Origin: Synergistaceae bacterium
GTDB taxonomy: Bacteria > Synergistota > Synergistia > Synergistales > Aminobacteriaceae
Direction: 5' to 3'
DNA length: 64,000 nucleotides
NCBI GenBank assembly: GCA_017405525.1
Contig: JAFRAH010000038.1
Coordinates: 1-64,000, forward strand
The first letter of the stretch is position 1, and each line of letters starts with the position of its first letter. Of this stretch, positions 1 through 7,615 are shown piece after piece. The position numbers and the translations under genes were made by a program. A model generated the notes under the pieces. The model was not told the origin of the DNA, did not search any database, and saw only the letters and a program-made list of their open reading frames with translations.

Positions 1-56
1 ACTCGCGACCTTCGGCGTGACAGGCCGACACTCTAAACCGACTGAGCTACGACCCC
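1..56 (-). tRNA. tRNA-Asp (GTC), 3' end cut off by window edge
   Basis: Read on the minus strand this begins with a seven-base acceptor arm (GGGGTCG), U8-A9, a D-arm starting GCTC, and a five-base-pair anticodon stem (TCGGC/GCCGA) around the loop CTGTCAC. The anticodon GTC lies at plus positions 21-19, which gives aspartate. The T-arm and acceptor 3' half lie outside the window. It is followed 10 bases away on the same strand by tRNA-Val, so the two are probably one transcript with tRNA-Val first. Confidence 0.93.
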
Positions 57-66
57 GCGTAATCAC

Positions 67-141
67 TGGTGGGCGAAGCAGGGTTCGAACCTACGACCCC
101 CTGCGTGTAAAGCAGGTGTTCTACCGCTGAACTATCCGCCC
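67..141 (-). tRNA. tRNA-Val (TAC), CCA encoded
   Basis: A complete cloverleaf on the minus strand. The acceptor arm GGGCGGA pairs with TTCGCCC using one G-T pair, the T-loop has the usual TTCGAAC core, and the anticodon loop CTTTACA carries TAC at plus positions 109-107. The 3' CCA is encoded (plus TGG at 67-69). It lies 22 bases downstream of the acetyltransferase stop on the same strand and directly upstream of tRNA-Asp. Confidence 0.95.
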
Positions 142-162
142 GGCGAAACAACGAGGGATATT

Positions 163-633
163 TTACGCGTGAAATATTTTCCTGTCAAGCACAAATCTAG
201 AGCCTTCATTGCCCGTTTCCCCGCTCTCGACAAAACCGCACTTCTCAAGCACTCTTATCGACGCGATATTTTCCGGGTCTGCCTCAGCCTCAATGGATGA
301 CACAGACGGATTCATGAATGCCCAGCCTGATACTGCACTGACTGCCTCAGTAGCGTAGCCTCTGCACTGGTATTCTTCTGAGATGCCATAGCCGATTTCA
401 GCAGTGCCGTCCGGGTTAAGCCCCTTGAAGCACAATCCGCCGATACGTGAGCCGTCAAGCAGCTCAATCACCCAGAGTGAAAACCATTCCCACAGGTCAG
501 GATTTTCCCGGCAGCCTTCAAGCATCTCTGTATATGCGGCCTTCAGTTCATCATTAGGCTCTGAGGCTGTGATGTCCTCCATCTGGCTTTGCGTTGCGGG
601 GTATATTCTCAGCCGTTCGGTCGTCAGCGTCAT
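163..633 (-). CDS. GNAT family N-acetyltransferase (RimJ/RimL-like)
   Basis: The 156-residue protein has the single-domain GNAT layout. It starts with the typical TERLRIYPAT strand; the acetyl-CoA pyrophosphate loop is visible as YQCRGYATEA near residue 90, and the C-terminal VLEKCGFVESG is the usual ending of RimJ/RimL-type enzymes that acetylate N-terminal or small-molecule amines. The substrate cannot be told from sequence. Its start overlaps the kdtA stop by 4 bases, so it is probably translated from the kdtA message, although acetylation has no obvious link to LPS assembly. The two tRNA genes follow on the same strand. Confidence 0.88.
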   Translation of the reverse strand: MTLTTERLRIYPATQSQMEDITASEPNDELKAAYTEMLEGCRENPDLWEWFSLWVIELLDGSRIGGLCFKGLNPDGTAEIGYGISEEYQCRGYATEAVSAVSGWAFMNPSVSSIEAEADPENIASIRVLEKCGFVESGETGNEGSRFVLDRKIFHA

Positions 634-1895
634 CGTATGGCGGCCTCAATTTCCGCCCAGGTCTTTTTTGCCGCGCCCCCCAATGTCGCAAAGTAGGCGT
701 TGCAGTTCTTGAGGGCACGCTTCACGTTCGCAGGGTCAAGGCACTCCTCCCACGCACGCGCAAGTTCCGAGTCATTGTGCACACATACGGCGGCACCCAT
801 TGAGTCCATTCGTTCAGTATCGGGGAAGTCTGTCATGCTGGGGCCGTGAATTGCAGGCAGTCCGAAAAGCGCAGGCTCAAACGGATTCTGCCCGCCCTTC
901 TGGACTAAGCTCCCTCCCACGAAAACAGCATCACTTGCGGCATACAGCCCGAACAATACGCCTATACGGTCAACCACGACAATATCAGCCCCTCCCTTCC
1001 GTCCCTCGACCTGTGAGAGCAATTCAGCATGAACGTCATCGTATGGCAGTGCGGCGGCAACAGTCATCAATGCACGTTCAGGATGACGGGGAACAATCGC
1101 CAGCCTTGCGCCGGGGAACTTCCTTCGTACCGTCCTGAAGGCTGAGATCACTGCCTCATCTTCTCCGGGGTGGGTACTTCCTGCCGTGAAGAGCGGGGAT
1201 TTTCCGTTCTTGAGCCAGCTCCAGGCATCGGGGCTTGTGTTCTTCCGGCGGTCAAGGAGAGTGTCAACCTTGCAATCACCTGTTACGGTTATCTTGTTTT
1301 CAGGAACTCCCAAAGCAAGGAACTTCTCTTTGTCATCTTCAAAGCGGACCATTAATTTCGTGAGGCAATCGAGGACACCAGCCCAGAAGTATCTTGTCCG
1401 CTTGAGCCTGTGAAAGCTCTTGTCCGAAAGGCGGCCATTAGCCAAAAATGCCGGGATGTTCCGGGCCCGGAGCTCTGAGAGAATTTCAGGCCACAGCTCG
1501 GTCTCCATAGTGATATAGATTGCGGGCTTTATGGCATCGAGTGAAGAGGCTACGAATTTCCGGGCATCAAACGGGCTGTATATTATCCGGTCGACTGTTC
1601 CGGCCAATAATTTCTGTGCCATCTCACGGCCTGTTGGTGTTACTGTCGAGATTATGCAGGGGTAAGTGCTTCGGCTCTTTATGCGGCGGATCAGGGAGCT
1701 TGCCGATTGTACCTCACCTACTGAAACGGCGTGAACCCACACGGGATTTTCCGGGATGTTCTCGACATGGCCGGTGCGCTCTGAGATGTCGCCCTTGTAC
1801 TTTCTCTTGAGGATACCCAGACCTCCAAGTGAGAAGAATGCTCCGGCAAGTGAACGGTAGAGGCTCATTCCTGCACGGTAAAAGTTTAGCTTCAT
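630..1895 (-). CDS. kdtA: 3-deoxy-D-manno-octulosonic acid (Kdo) transferase
   Basis: The 421-residue protein matches the length of KdtA/WaaA. This inner-membrane enzyme moves Kdo from CMP-Kdo onto lipid IVA in LPS core synthesis. The N-terminal hydrophobic segment (residues about 5-28) fits a membrane anchor. PVWVHAVSVGEVQSA is the family's N-domain signature, VPRHPERA lies mid-protein, and the nucleotide-binding domain carries FVGGSLVQKGGQNPFEPA. It supports an outer membrane with LPS. The acetyltransferase gene overlaps its 3' end by 4 bases. I expect a GT30-family match across the full length; nothing looks truncated. Confidence 0.94.
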   Translation of the reverse strand: MKLNFYRAGMSLYRSLAGAFFSLGGLGILKRKYKGDISERTGHVENIPENPVWVHAVSVGEVQSASSLIRRIKSRSTYPCIISTVTPTGREMAQKLLAGTVDRIIYSPFDARKFVASSLDAIKPAIYITMETELWPEILSELRARNIPAFLANGRLSDKSFHRLKRTRYFWAGVLDCLTKLMVRFEDDKEKFLALGVPENKITVTGDCKVDTLLDRRKNTSPDAWSWLKNGKSPLFTAGSTHPGEDEAVISAFRTVRRKFPGARLAIVPRHPERALMTVAAALPYDDVHAELLSQVEGRKGGADIVVVDRIGVLFGLYAASDAVFVGGSLVQKGGQNPFEPALFGLPAIHGPSMTDFPDTERMDSMGAAVCVHNDSELARAWEECLDPANVKRALKNCNAYFATLGGAAKKTWAEIEAAIR

Positions 1896-2010
1896 GTTCA
1901 GGTCAAACGTTCCTTCCTGTTTGTGTATGTGCTAAATTATAACCATGTCATGAAATTTTCAGGTGTCATTGCAGAAAAACGCTGTGTGATGAAAATTAAG
2001 TAAATTTGAA

Positions 2011-2039
2011 TTGTGAACTATATAAATCTGGTATAAAAT
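2011..2039 (+). promoter_or_regulatory. Sigma-70 type promoter before the HIT gene
   Basis: TTGTGA (2011-2016) and TAAAAT (2034-2039) are separated by 17 bases, 34 bases before the HIT start codon. The divergent kdtA start lies on the other side, and this is the best promoter match in the gap. It probably drives the HIT-rpsU-yqeY run. Confidence 0.5.
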
Positions 2040-2072
2040 TCTCTGTGTCAATACGAGGAGGCAAAAAATTCC

Positions 2073-2411
2073 ATGAGTGATTGTATTTTCTGCAAGATAG
2101 CCAACGGAGAAATACCGTCAAATTTCGTCTACGAAGATGAAAACGTCGCGGCCTTCCGTGATGTGAACCCGCAGGCTCCCGTTCATGTTCTCGTCATCCC
2201 AAAGAAGCACATAGCCTCCTCCGCAGAAGTCCAGGACTCTTCAGTGTGGAGCACCCTCATGAATGCGGCCGTCAAGATTGCCCGTGATATGGGTCTCGAC
2301 AAGGACGGCTACAGGATGGTCATCAACACCGGCGAGCAGGGCGGGCAGTCAGTGCCTCACCTTCACCTTCACCTTCTGGCAGGACGTAATCTCGGCTGGC
2401 CTCCGGGTTAA
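2073..2411 (+). CDS. hinT: HIT family protein (HinT-like purine nucleoside phosphoramidase)
   Basis: The 112-residue protein opens with CIFCKIANGEIPS and ends with the histidine triad HLHLHLLAGR, the two hallmarks of HinT. HinT hydrolyses AMP-linked phosphoramidates such as aminoacyl-adenylate adducts in the cytoplasm. The length is normal for the family. A strong Shine-Dalgarno (GAGGAGG at 2055-2061) precedes the ATG. It lies 46 bases before rpsU, and the pair followed by yqeY is a common arrangement in Synergistota and Firmicutes-like genomes. Confidence 0.95.
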   Translation: MSDCIFCKIANGEIPSNFVYEDENVAAFRDVNPQAPVHVLVIPKKHIASSAEVQDSSVWSTLMNAAVKIARDMGLDKDGYRMVINTGEQGGQSVPHLHLHLLAGRNLGWPPG

Positions 2412-2457
2412 CTGAGTTTCAGGAGTACAGATAACCCTGAAGGGAGGGAATGAACAC

Positions 2458-2655
2458 ATGACTACTGTAGTACGCAAGGACGGCGAACAGATAGAGGACA
2501 CCCTGAAGCGTTTCAGGCGTGAAGTCGCCAAGGTAGGAACTCTCAGAGAAGCAAGAAGGCGTGAACACTACGAGAAGCCCAGCGATGCCAAGAAGATAAA
2601 GCGCGCGGAAGCTGCCCGTAAAAGGAAATCAATGCGCCGCAGGAATCCGGGCTAA
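2458..2655 (+). CDS. rpsU: 30S ribosomal protein S21
   Basis: The 65-residue, strongly basic protein has the S21 pattern: a start in TTVVRKDGE, the motif LKRFRREV, then [13 protein letters not shown] and a Lys/Arg-rich tail ending RRRNPG. S21 binds the 30S platform and assists initiation. A GGAGGG ribosome-binding site sits about 9 bases before the ATG. In this position it commonly precedes yqeY, as it does here. Confidence 0.96.
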   Translation: MTTVVRKDGEQIEDTLKRFRREVAKVGTLREARRREHYEKPSDAKKIKRAEAARKRKSMRRRNPG

Positions 2656-2728
2656 ACACTTGGACATTTTCGGGGGCTGAAACATGCTCCCGTTTTTGTT
2701 ATGCAGAATTGGAGGAATATTCACCATC

Positions 2729-3178
2729 ATGTTAGTACAGGACATAACCCACGACCTCACACAGGCCATGAAGGCACGCGAAGAACCCAGGCTCTCGACA
2801 CTCAGGATGCTCAAGGCAGAGCTCCAGAAGCTGCAGGCGGACAAGGGCAGGGGAGTAGAGATCACTGATGATGACGTTCACGGAGTAATCAGGCGGCTCA
2901 TCAAGCAGAGGAAGGACGCTGCCGAACAGTACCGTTCAGGCGGGGCAGAAGACAGGGCAGAAGCTGAGCTCTCGGAGGTGAAGATACTCGAACCCTACCT
3001 GCCGAAACAGCTCGGTGATGAACAGCTTGACGCGGTTATAGCCGAGTCGGCAAATGAGATCGGCGCATCAACCCCGAAGGACATGGGCAAGCTCATGAAG
3101 GCGGTAATGCCCAAGCTCAAGGGGCAGGCTGACGGCTCAAGGGTCAAGGACAGAGTGAGCGCGTTCCTGAACAAGTAA
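2729..3178 (+). CDS. yqeY: YqeY family protein (GatB/YqeY domain)
   Basis: From the ATG at 2729 the product is 149 residues, the usual YqeY length. It starts LVQDITHDLTQAMKA and continues with the conserved RLSTLRMLKAELQ, VIRRLIKQRKDAAEQY and ILEPYLPKQL blocks, followed by DMGKLMKAVMPKLKG. The family shares a domain with the GatB amidotransferase subunit; its own function is not settled, though a tRNA-related role is assumed. An in-frame ATG exists at 2684, but it would add 15 hydrophobic residues not typical of the family, and GGAGGAA (2711-2717) precedes the chosen start. Confidence 0.92.
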   Translation: MLVQDITHDLTQAMKAREEPRLSTLRMLKAELQKLQADKGRGVEITDDDVHGVIRRLIKQRKDAAEQYRSGGAEDRAEAELSEVKILEPYLPKQLGDEQLDAVIAESANEIGASTPKDMGKLMKAVMPKLKGQADGSRVKDRVSAFLNK

Positions 3179-3201
3179 CTTATTGGGTAGGGAAGGTATC
3201 A

Positions 3202-3230
3202 AGCCGGGGGTTTTTCGTGAACTCCCGGCT
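3202..3230 (+). terminator. GC-rich hairpin after yqeY, no U-tract
   Basis: AGCCGGG (3202-3208) pairs perfectly with CCCGGCT (3224-3230) around a 15-base loop, 23 bases after the yqeY stop. No run of T follows on either strand, so it may be an inefficient terminator or an mRNA-end stabiliser. Confidence 0.45.
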
Positions 3231-3432
3231 GTTGCATTCTCTGAAGGGTAGTCCGAAAAGATATTGTTTACATTCGCAATATATGTCTGAATTGATTTGA
3301 GCCGGAATTTTACGCCTTTTTTTCTGTTTGTCAAATATTCGCGCTGAAATTTCCATAAAATACCCCTCTCAAAAATTCACTAAGTGTGCTAAAGATAAAG
3401 CCTCACACAAATTTTAGTCGGGAGGAATTTTT

Positions 3433-4269
3433 TTGCGTACCTTGACGCTGAACAACGGCCTCAAAATTCCTGCAATAGGTTTCGGGACATACAAGGCTCA
3501 GCTTGAGGCAATAATTACTGCGCTCGAAGAAGGCTGTGAGTATTTCGACACGGCATCATTTTATGGCAATGAAGGAGACATAGCAGAGGCACTTGAACGT
3601 TCGGGCATCTCGCGTGGAAAAGTATTCATTGCGTCCAAGTTATGGAAGTCCGACATGGGATATGACAGAACACTTGAAGCATTCTCCCGGACGCTCGAAA
3701 ATCTCAGGAGTGATTATGTTGATGTCTACATGATACATTGGCCTCGTCCAAATCTTGAGCTTGAGGAATGGAAAGGGTTATGTCTTGAGACATGGACGGC
3801 AATGGAGGAATTACACTCACAGGGGAAAATCAAGGCTCTTGGACTGAGCAATTTTCTTCCCTACCATGCTGAGAATATCATCAGGAACTGCCGGGTAATG
3901 CCTTCGGTCGCGCAGTTCGAGTTCCATCCGGGACACACTCAGGCGTTCGCGCTGGACTATTACCGGCGGAAGGGTATTCAGGTTCAGGCATGGAGTCCCA
4001 TCGGCCGGGGAAGGGTGATTGATGACGTACTGATACGGGAGCTTGCAGGGAAGTACAACGTTACGCCCGCGCAGGTCTGTATCAGGTTCAGCATTCAGGA
4101 GGGAGTAATGCCACTGCCCAAAGCATCATCACGTGAGCGAATACGTGAGAACTTGGCGTGCCTTGAGTTCGAGATTGAGGACGAGGACATTTCACGCATC
4201 GAGAACATGCCTCCATTGGGCTGGAGTGGCGAGCATCCTGACAGGGAACGGGTCAAGATACAGGCATAA
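3433..4269 (+). CDS. Aldo/keto reductase
   Basis: The 278-residue protein is a single aldo/keto reductase barrel: NAD(P)H-dependent reduction of aldehydes or ketones. The catalytic tetrad can be seen as Asp and Tyr in YFDTASFYGNE, Lys in FIASKLWKS and His in VYMIHWPRP. The cofactor-binding end is PLPKASSRERIREN. The start codon is TTG, supported by GGGAGGAA at 3419-3427 and by RTLTLNNGLKIPAIGFGTY, the normal N-terminus of this family. The physiological substrate is not evident. It stands alone with its own upstream gap and is followed by a separate -10-like site. Confidence 0.93.
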   Translation: MRTLTLNNGLKIPAIGFGTYKAQLEAIITALEEGCEYFDTASFYGNEGDIAEALERSGISRGKVFIASKLWKSDMGYDRTLEAFSRTLENLRSDYVDVYMIHWPRPNLELEEWKGLCLETWTAMEELHSQGKIKALGLSNFLPYHAENIIRNCRVMPSVAQFEFHPGHTQAFALDYYRRKGIQVQAWSPIGRGRVIDDVLIRELAGKYNVTPAQVCIRFSIQEGVMPLPKASSRERIRENLACLEFEIEDEDISRIENMPPLGWSGEHPDRERVKIQA

Positions 4270-4273
4270 CGTG

Positions 4274-4279
4274 TATAAT
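4274..4279 (+). promoter_or_regulatory. -10 hexamer TATAAT before coiled-coil/MrpD-like pair
   Basis: A perfect TATAAT preceded by GTG (GTGTATAAT) lies 45 bases before the start of the small coiled-coil gene. I could not find a convincing -35 box, so this may be an extended -10 type promoter. Confidence 0.4.
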
Positions 4280-4324
4280 TCAGTTATCCCGGAAAAATTT
4301 TACAGGCAAGGAGGAAATTAACCC

Positions 4325-4621
4325 ATGAATGAAGAATTTGTGCGCAAGGACTTGTACGAGTCGGAGAAACGAAGGAGTGAGGAACGTTTAGACTCGGCAG
4401 TCTCACGCTTTGAGGCAAAGGCTGACCGTACCGTTGAACGCCTGGAGCTGAAGATGGATGCTTACATGGCACGTGTTGACGGCACGCTTGCGAAAATGGA
4501 TGGGAGGCTTGACGCTATGGACGCTAAAATCAACAACGTAAGCCGCAACGTAGCGTTAATCATGACTATATTCGGCCTCATAATTTCGGGAATAAGCATA
4601 TACTTTTCCATGCCGCACTAG
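4325..4621 (+). CDS. Small coiled-coil protein with C-terminal membrane anchor
   Basis: I do not recognise a named family. The 98 residues divide into a charged N-terminal stretch (RKDLYESEKRRSEERL), a heptad-like helical region with repeating Met-Asp units (KMDGRLDAMDAKINN, about residues 55-75) and one hydrophobic segment, ALIMTIFGLIISGISIYF, at residues 77-94, ending in the cytoplasm or periplasm with only four more residues. Such tail-anchored coiled coils are widespread and often annotated as hemolysin XhlA-like or hypothetical. GGAGG precedes the ATG. It sits only 11 bases before the MrpD/NuoN-like gene and is probably cotranscribed, so it could be an accessory subunit of that protein; this is a guess from position. 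Confidence 0.7.
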   Translation: MNEEFVRKDLYESEKRRSEERLDSAVSRFEAKADRTVERLELKMDAYMARVDGTLAKMDGRLDAMDAKINNVSRNVALIMTIFGLIISGISIYFSMPH

Positions 4622-4632
4622 GAGACGACATC

Positions 4633-6102
4633 ATGAACGAAAAATTACTGCTCCTCCCTGTACTCATTCCTGCCGTTTCAGCCCTCCTTATAGCCACACT
4701 GAATTTCACGAGCCGTAAACAGCGCAACATCTTCATTGAGGCTTGCGTACTCCTGAACACCCTCGCAATAATCTTACTCGTGATATACCCTCCTGCCGGG
4801 ACGTTGACGCTCTTCAGGTTCTCGGAACGTTCAGCATTCGCACTCAGGCTTGACGGTCTCGGCTCAGTCTTCTCGGTACTGATTGCTGTACTGTGGCCAT
4901 TGACGACACTTTACGCGTTCGAGTACATGAGCCACGAACACAGGGAGACTTCATTCTTCGGGTGGTTCGTCCTGACGTATGGGGTCGTTGCCGGTATTGC
5001 GTTGTCGTCTGACCTTCTCACACTCTACCTGTTCTACGAGGTGATGACCCTGACGACGTTACCGCTGGTGATGCACGAGATGGACGGGCGCGCGAGATAT
5101 GCCGGGCGTAAGTACCTGACGTACTCGGTCGGAGGTGCTGCATGTGCGTTCATTGCTCTGACATACGCAATGTCTCAGGGAGGCGGCGAGACCTTCAGGC
5201 TTGGGGGAACTCTCGGAGTCTGGCCCAATGAGCCGGATAACATGCTGCTTGTGGCGTGGTTCTTGGGGTTCTTGGGCTTTGGGGTTAAGGCGGCTGTCTT
5301 CCCGTTCCATGGATGGCTGCCTAGTGCCTCAGTTGCCCCCACACCTGTAACTGCCCTTCTTCATGCCGTTGCTGTCGTGAAGGCCGGGGTTTTCGCGGTG
5401 ATACGCCTGACGTGGTACGTCTTCGAGCCTGAGACATTGGCCGGGACTTGGACGCAATATGCCGCGTTCACGATGGTATGCATCACCATCATCTACGGTT
5501 CATCAATGGCACTTGCTACACAGCACCTGAAACGACGTTTTGCCTACTCAACCATCAGCCAGCTCTCGTACATATTGCTTGGTGTATTGCTCCTGACTCC
5601 TGAAGGACTGGTCGGGGCATTGACTCACATGGGCGGCCATGCGGTCATGAAGATTAACCTGTTCTTCTGTGCGGGGGCTGTCTTGTGTCAGACTGAGAGG
5701 GAATACTTGTTCGACATGCGCGGGCTTGGTCTGGGAATGCCTAAGACTTCGCTAGCTCTGCTGATTTCGGGGCTTGCTTTGTGCGGTCTTCCACCGTCAG
5801 CGGGCTTCATGGGCAAATGGCAGCTTGGGACTGCGTCGGCGGCTGTCTCAATGGGTCATGCCGGGGTTGCGATGCTTGCGGTGTCGGCAGTGCTGACGGT
5901 GCTTTATGTGTTCTCGATATTCAGCATATTCATCATGCCTGGAAAGAACTTCGACTTCAAGACTGCAAACATGGGCGTGAAGGATCCGGGCTGGGAGATG
6001 CTATTACCACTTGGGATTTTGGCGGCCGGGTCGTTCGTTTACGGGCTGTATTCTGAGCCGCTAATAGGGTACTTCAACAGGATAGCTCAAGGATTGCTGT
6101 AG
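4633..6102 (+). CDS. Proton-translocating subunit, MrpD/NuoN/HyfB-like
   Basis: The 489-residue polytopic protein belongs to the proton-conducting membrane transporter family shared by complex I subunits (NuoL/M/N), hydrogenase 4 and Mrp antiporters. Visible marks are the amphipathic conserved block FPFHGWLPSASVAPTPVTALLHA (residues about 222-244; contains the family Lys/His proton-path positions), the earlier LLTLYLFYEVMTL with its conserved Glu, and about 14 hydrophobic helices. Length matches MrpD or NuoN. No other Mrp, Nuo or Ech subunits lie nearby, so it is an orphan here. Whether it works alone, with the preceding small coiled-coil protein, or with a complex encoded elsewhere cannot be told. 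Confidence 0.85.
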   Translation: MNEKLLLLPVLIPAVSALLIATLNFTSRKQRNIFIEACVLLNTLAIILLVIYPPAGTLTLFRFSERSAFALRLDGLGSVFSVLIAVLWPLTTLYAFEYMSHEHRETSFFGWFVLTYGVVAGIALSSDLLTLYLFYEVMTLTTLPLVMHEMDGRARYAGRKYLTYSVGGAACAFIALTYAMSQGGGETFRLGGTLGVWPNEPDNMLLVAWFLGFLGFGVKAAVFPFHGWLPSASVAPTPVTALLHAVAVVKAGVFAVIRLTWYVFEPETLAGTWTQYAAFTMVCITIIYGSSMALATQHLKRRFAYSTISQLSYILLGVLLLTPEGLVGALTHMGGHAVMKINLFFCAGAVLCQTEREYLFDMRGLGLGMPKTSLALLISGLALCGLPPSAGFMGKWQLGTASAAVSMGHAGVAMLAVSAVLTVLYVFSIFSIFIMPGKNFDFKTANMGVKDPGWEMLLPLGILAAGSFVYGLYSEPLIGYFNRIAQGLL

Positions 6103-6110
6103 ATATGATG

Positions 6111-6149
6111 AAGCCCCTCCTGTAAATTTCCGGGAAGGGCTTGTTTTTT
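6111..6149 (+). terminator. Rho-independent terminator after MrpD-like gene
   Basis: AAGCCCCTCC (6111-6120) folds on GGGAAGGGCTT (6132-6142) and is followed by GTTTTTT. It separates the MrpD-like gene from the convergent GT10 gene, whose stop lies only a few bases further. Confidence 0.75.
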
Positions 6150-6152
6150 ATG

Positions 6153-7331
6153 TCAGTCTATGTGGAGCTTTTCCTTCAGCTTGAGTTTCAGGTCCAGAGG
6201 GAAAATCATACCGATTGTTTGCCGGAGTTTAAGCAGCATCCTCACACTCAAAGGAGGAATGATCCCCTGAAAATTCCGCCTGTAAGATTTTTCCCAGCCG
6301 CCTTCAGATCTCCTTCTTGCCTTGCTTATGTCTTGGGAGAATATATGGCGTGTCCTCCTGATATATTCCTCGGCATCATGGATTGTTCTTGCCCGCTGTT
6401 CCTCAGTCTGCCACGGCTGAGTTACCATATCCAGCCACTGCTCATCGTCATTGTCGATTTCCTTTACACGCTCTATGACTTCCTCAATTGTGTCGTAATC
6501 GTGGCAATTGATGAACGCCTTGGGGTTGATGTAGTCAGTGATGGCCGGATCTCCCCAGTATATCGGGACTGTGTGAGCCTGAAGCGAGCCTATGATTTTC
6601 TCGGACGTGTAGCCTTTGTGGTTTGCGTTCTCGATCGCTATGCTGAACTTGTAGCCTTCTTTGAGCTTGATGCTCAGGTCGTACCAGTTTGCGGCATTTC
6701 GTGTGTGCTGGTTGCCCATGTTGTTCCTGTGGCGGCCCAGAGAGTCAACGCGCTTGTATTGCGACAGGAGAAGAAAGACCTTGTCCCTGAACTTTTCAGT
6801 GTGGGAGTATACGAAGTTGCAGAAGCCGAGTCCATTTCCGAGCATCTTCCGGGCATCTTCAAGAGTAAGGTCATTGCTGAGGGGAGTTTTCCGGCGTACG
6901 TCATATATGTAGTGGAAATTATGTATTATCCTGTCTCCGCATTCAAGGTCAGGGTTCCAAGTATAAGCATAGTCAAATATATTAAGGTCTGGTTCAATGC
7001 ATTCAACTGTTGCGAAAATAAAAATGCTCTTCCTGTTGTATCTGAGGTAGTGCATAAGTTTTCTATGTGTCTCAGGTTTGTATAAGCACTTATCAGTTCC
7101 TATGATATAGTCAGGGTTCTTCTCGTCAATAACAAACCTGTCTGTGAGTTCAGGATCATTCAGTCGCATCATGTAGAGCATCCACTCAAAATCTGTCATG
7201 CCTGCCATGGCTGCCTTGTCTATCTCGTTGTTGTCCCAAAGGAAAACCACCCTGTACTCAGGCCGCAACGTCCCCTCATCCGAAGTTATGTCCACGCCGT
7301 CAAGCTCCTTCCGTGAAAATTCTGCCGCCAT
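6153..7331 (-). CDS. GT10 family glycosyltransferase (alpha-1,3/1,4-fucosyltransferase-like)
   Basis: The 392-residue protein has the GT10 catalytic core: FCNFVYSHTEKFRDK, LSQYKRVDSLGRHRNNM, KFSIAIENANHKGYTSEKI and TVPIYWGDPAITDYIN follow one another in the order seen in bacterial and animal alpha-1,3-fucosyltransferases, which move fucose from GDP-fucose to GlcNAc in Lewis-type glycans. The first 100 residues are a divergent acceptor domain. The C-terminal part has a basic, amphipathic stretch (RQTIGMIFPLDLKLKLKEK) that could bind membrane, as in Helicobacter FutA. No Shine-Dalgarno is obvious before the ATG. It stands alone, back-to-back with tRNA-Arg, and by eye is more AT-rich than its neighbours, which suggests acquisition. 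Confidence 0.88.
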   Translation of the reverse strand: MAAEFSRKELDGVDITSDEGTLRPEYRVVFLWDNNEIDKAAMAGMTDFEWMLYMMRLNDPELTDRFVIDEKNPDYIIGTDKCLYKPETHRKLMHYLRYNRKSIFIFATVECIEPDLNIFDYAYTWNPDLECGDRIIHNFHYIYDVRRKTPLSNDLTLEDARKMLGNGLGFCNFVYSHTEKFRDKVFLLLSQYKRVDSLGRHRNNMGNQHTRNAANWYDLSIKLKEGYKFSIAIENANHKGYTSEKIIGSLQAHTVPIYWGDPAITDYINPKAFINCHDYDTIEEVIERVKEIDNDDEQWLDMVTQPWQTEEQRARTIHDAEEYIRRTRHIFSQDISKARRRSEGGWEKSYRRNFQGIIPPLSVRMLLKLRQTIGMIFPLDLKLKLKEKLHID

Positions 7332-7343
7332 TATACCATGTGC

Positions 7344-7349
7344 TATAAT
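7344..7349 (+). promoter_or_regulatory. -10 hexamer of tRNA-Arg
   Basis: TATAAT ends 10 bases before the tRNA 5' end, the spacing expected for a tRNA promoter. It overlaps the intergenic gap with the divergent GT10 gene. Confidence 0.6.
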
Positions 7350-7358
7350 TCTCTCATT

Positions 7359-7434
7359 GCGCCTGTAGCTCAGCGGATAGAGTGTCGGCCTCCGGAGCCG
7401 AAGGTCAGGAGTTCAAATCTCCTCAGGCGCGCCA
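7359..7434 (+). tRNA. tRNA-Arg (CCG), CCA encoded
   Basis: The acceptor arm GCGCCTG pairs with CAGGCGC, the anticodon stem TCGGC/GCCGA encloses the loop CTCCGGA with anticodon CCG at 7392-7394, and the T-arm has TTCAAAT. CCA is encoded at 7432-7434. The single-copy look of this gene next to a probably acquired GT10 gene is compatible with a tRNA-linked insertion, but no repeated 3' tRNA fragment was seen. Confidence 0.96.
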
Positions 7435-7615
7435 TAACTCACACGACATTCACAGCCTCGTTCTTGCATCCAGGGACGGGGCTTTTGTTGTGCCTCAGAA
7501 CATGACATCTCGAACAGTTACTCCCAGCATGAAGACAGCCTCAAGGGGTGGGGTTCTCGTTATGCTAGAATATCCGCGTAATCCCACAACCACACATACA
7601 GGAGGAATATTCATC

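Noticed and set aside
6141-7085. Long plus-strand open frame of about 314 codons opposite GT10
   Set aside because: It has no ribosome-binding site, its composition mirrors the GT10 codons, and GT10 motifs on the minus strand are unmistakable.
7382-7615. Upstream extension of the DUF362 gene beginning inside tRNA-Arg
   Set aside because: The frame is open there by chance; the ATG at 7616 has a proper ribosome-binding site and the normal family N-terminus, while the upstream part covers a tRNA.
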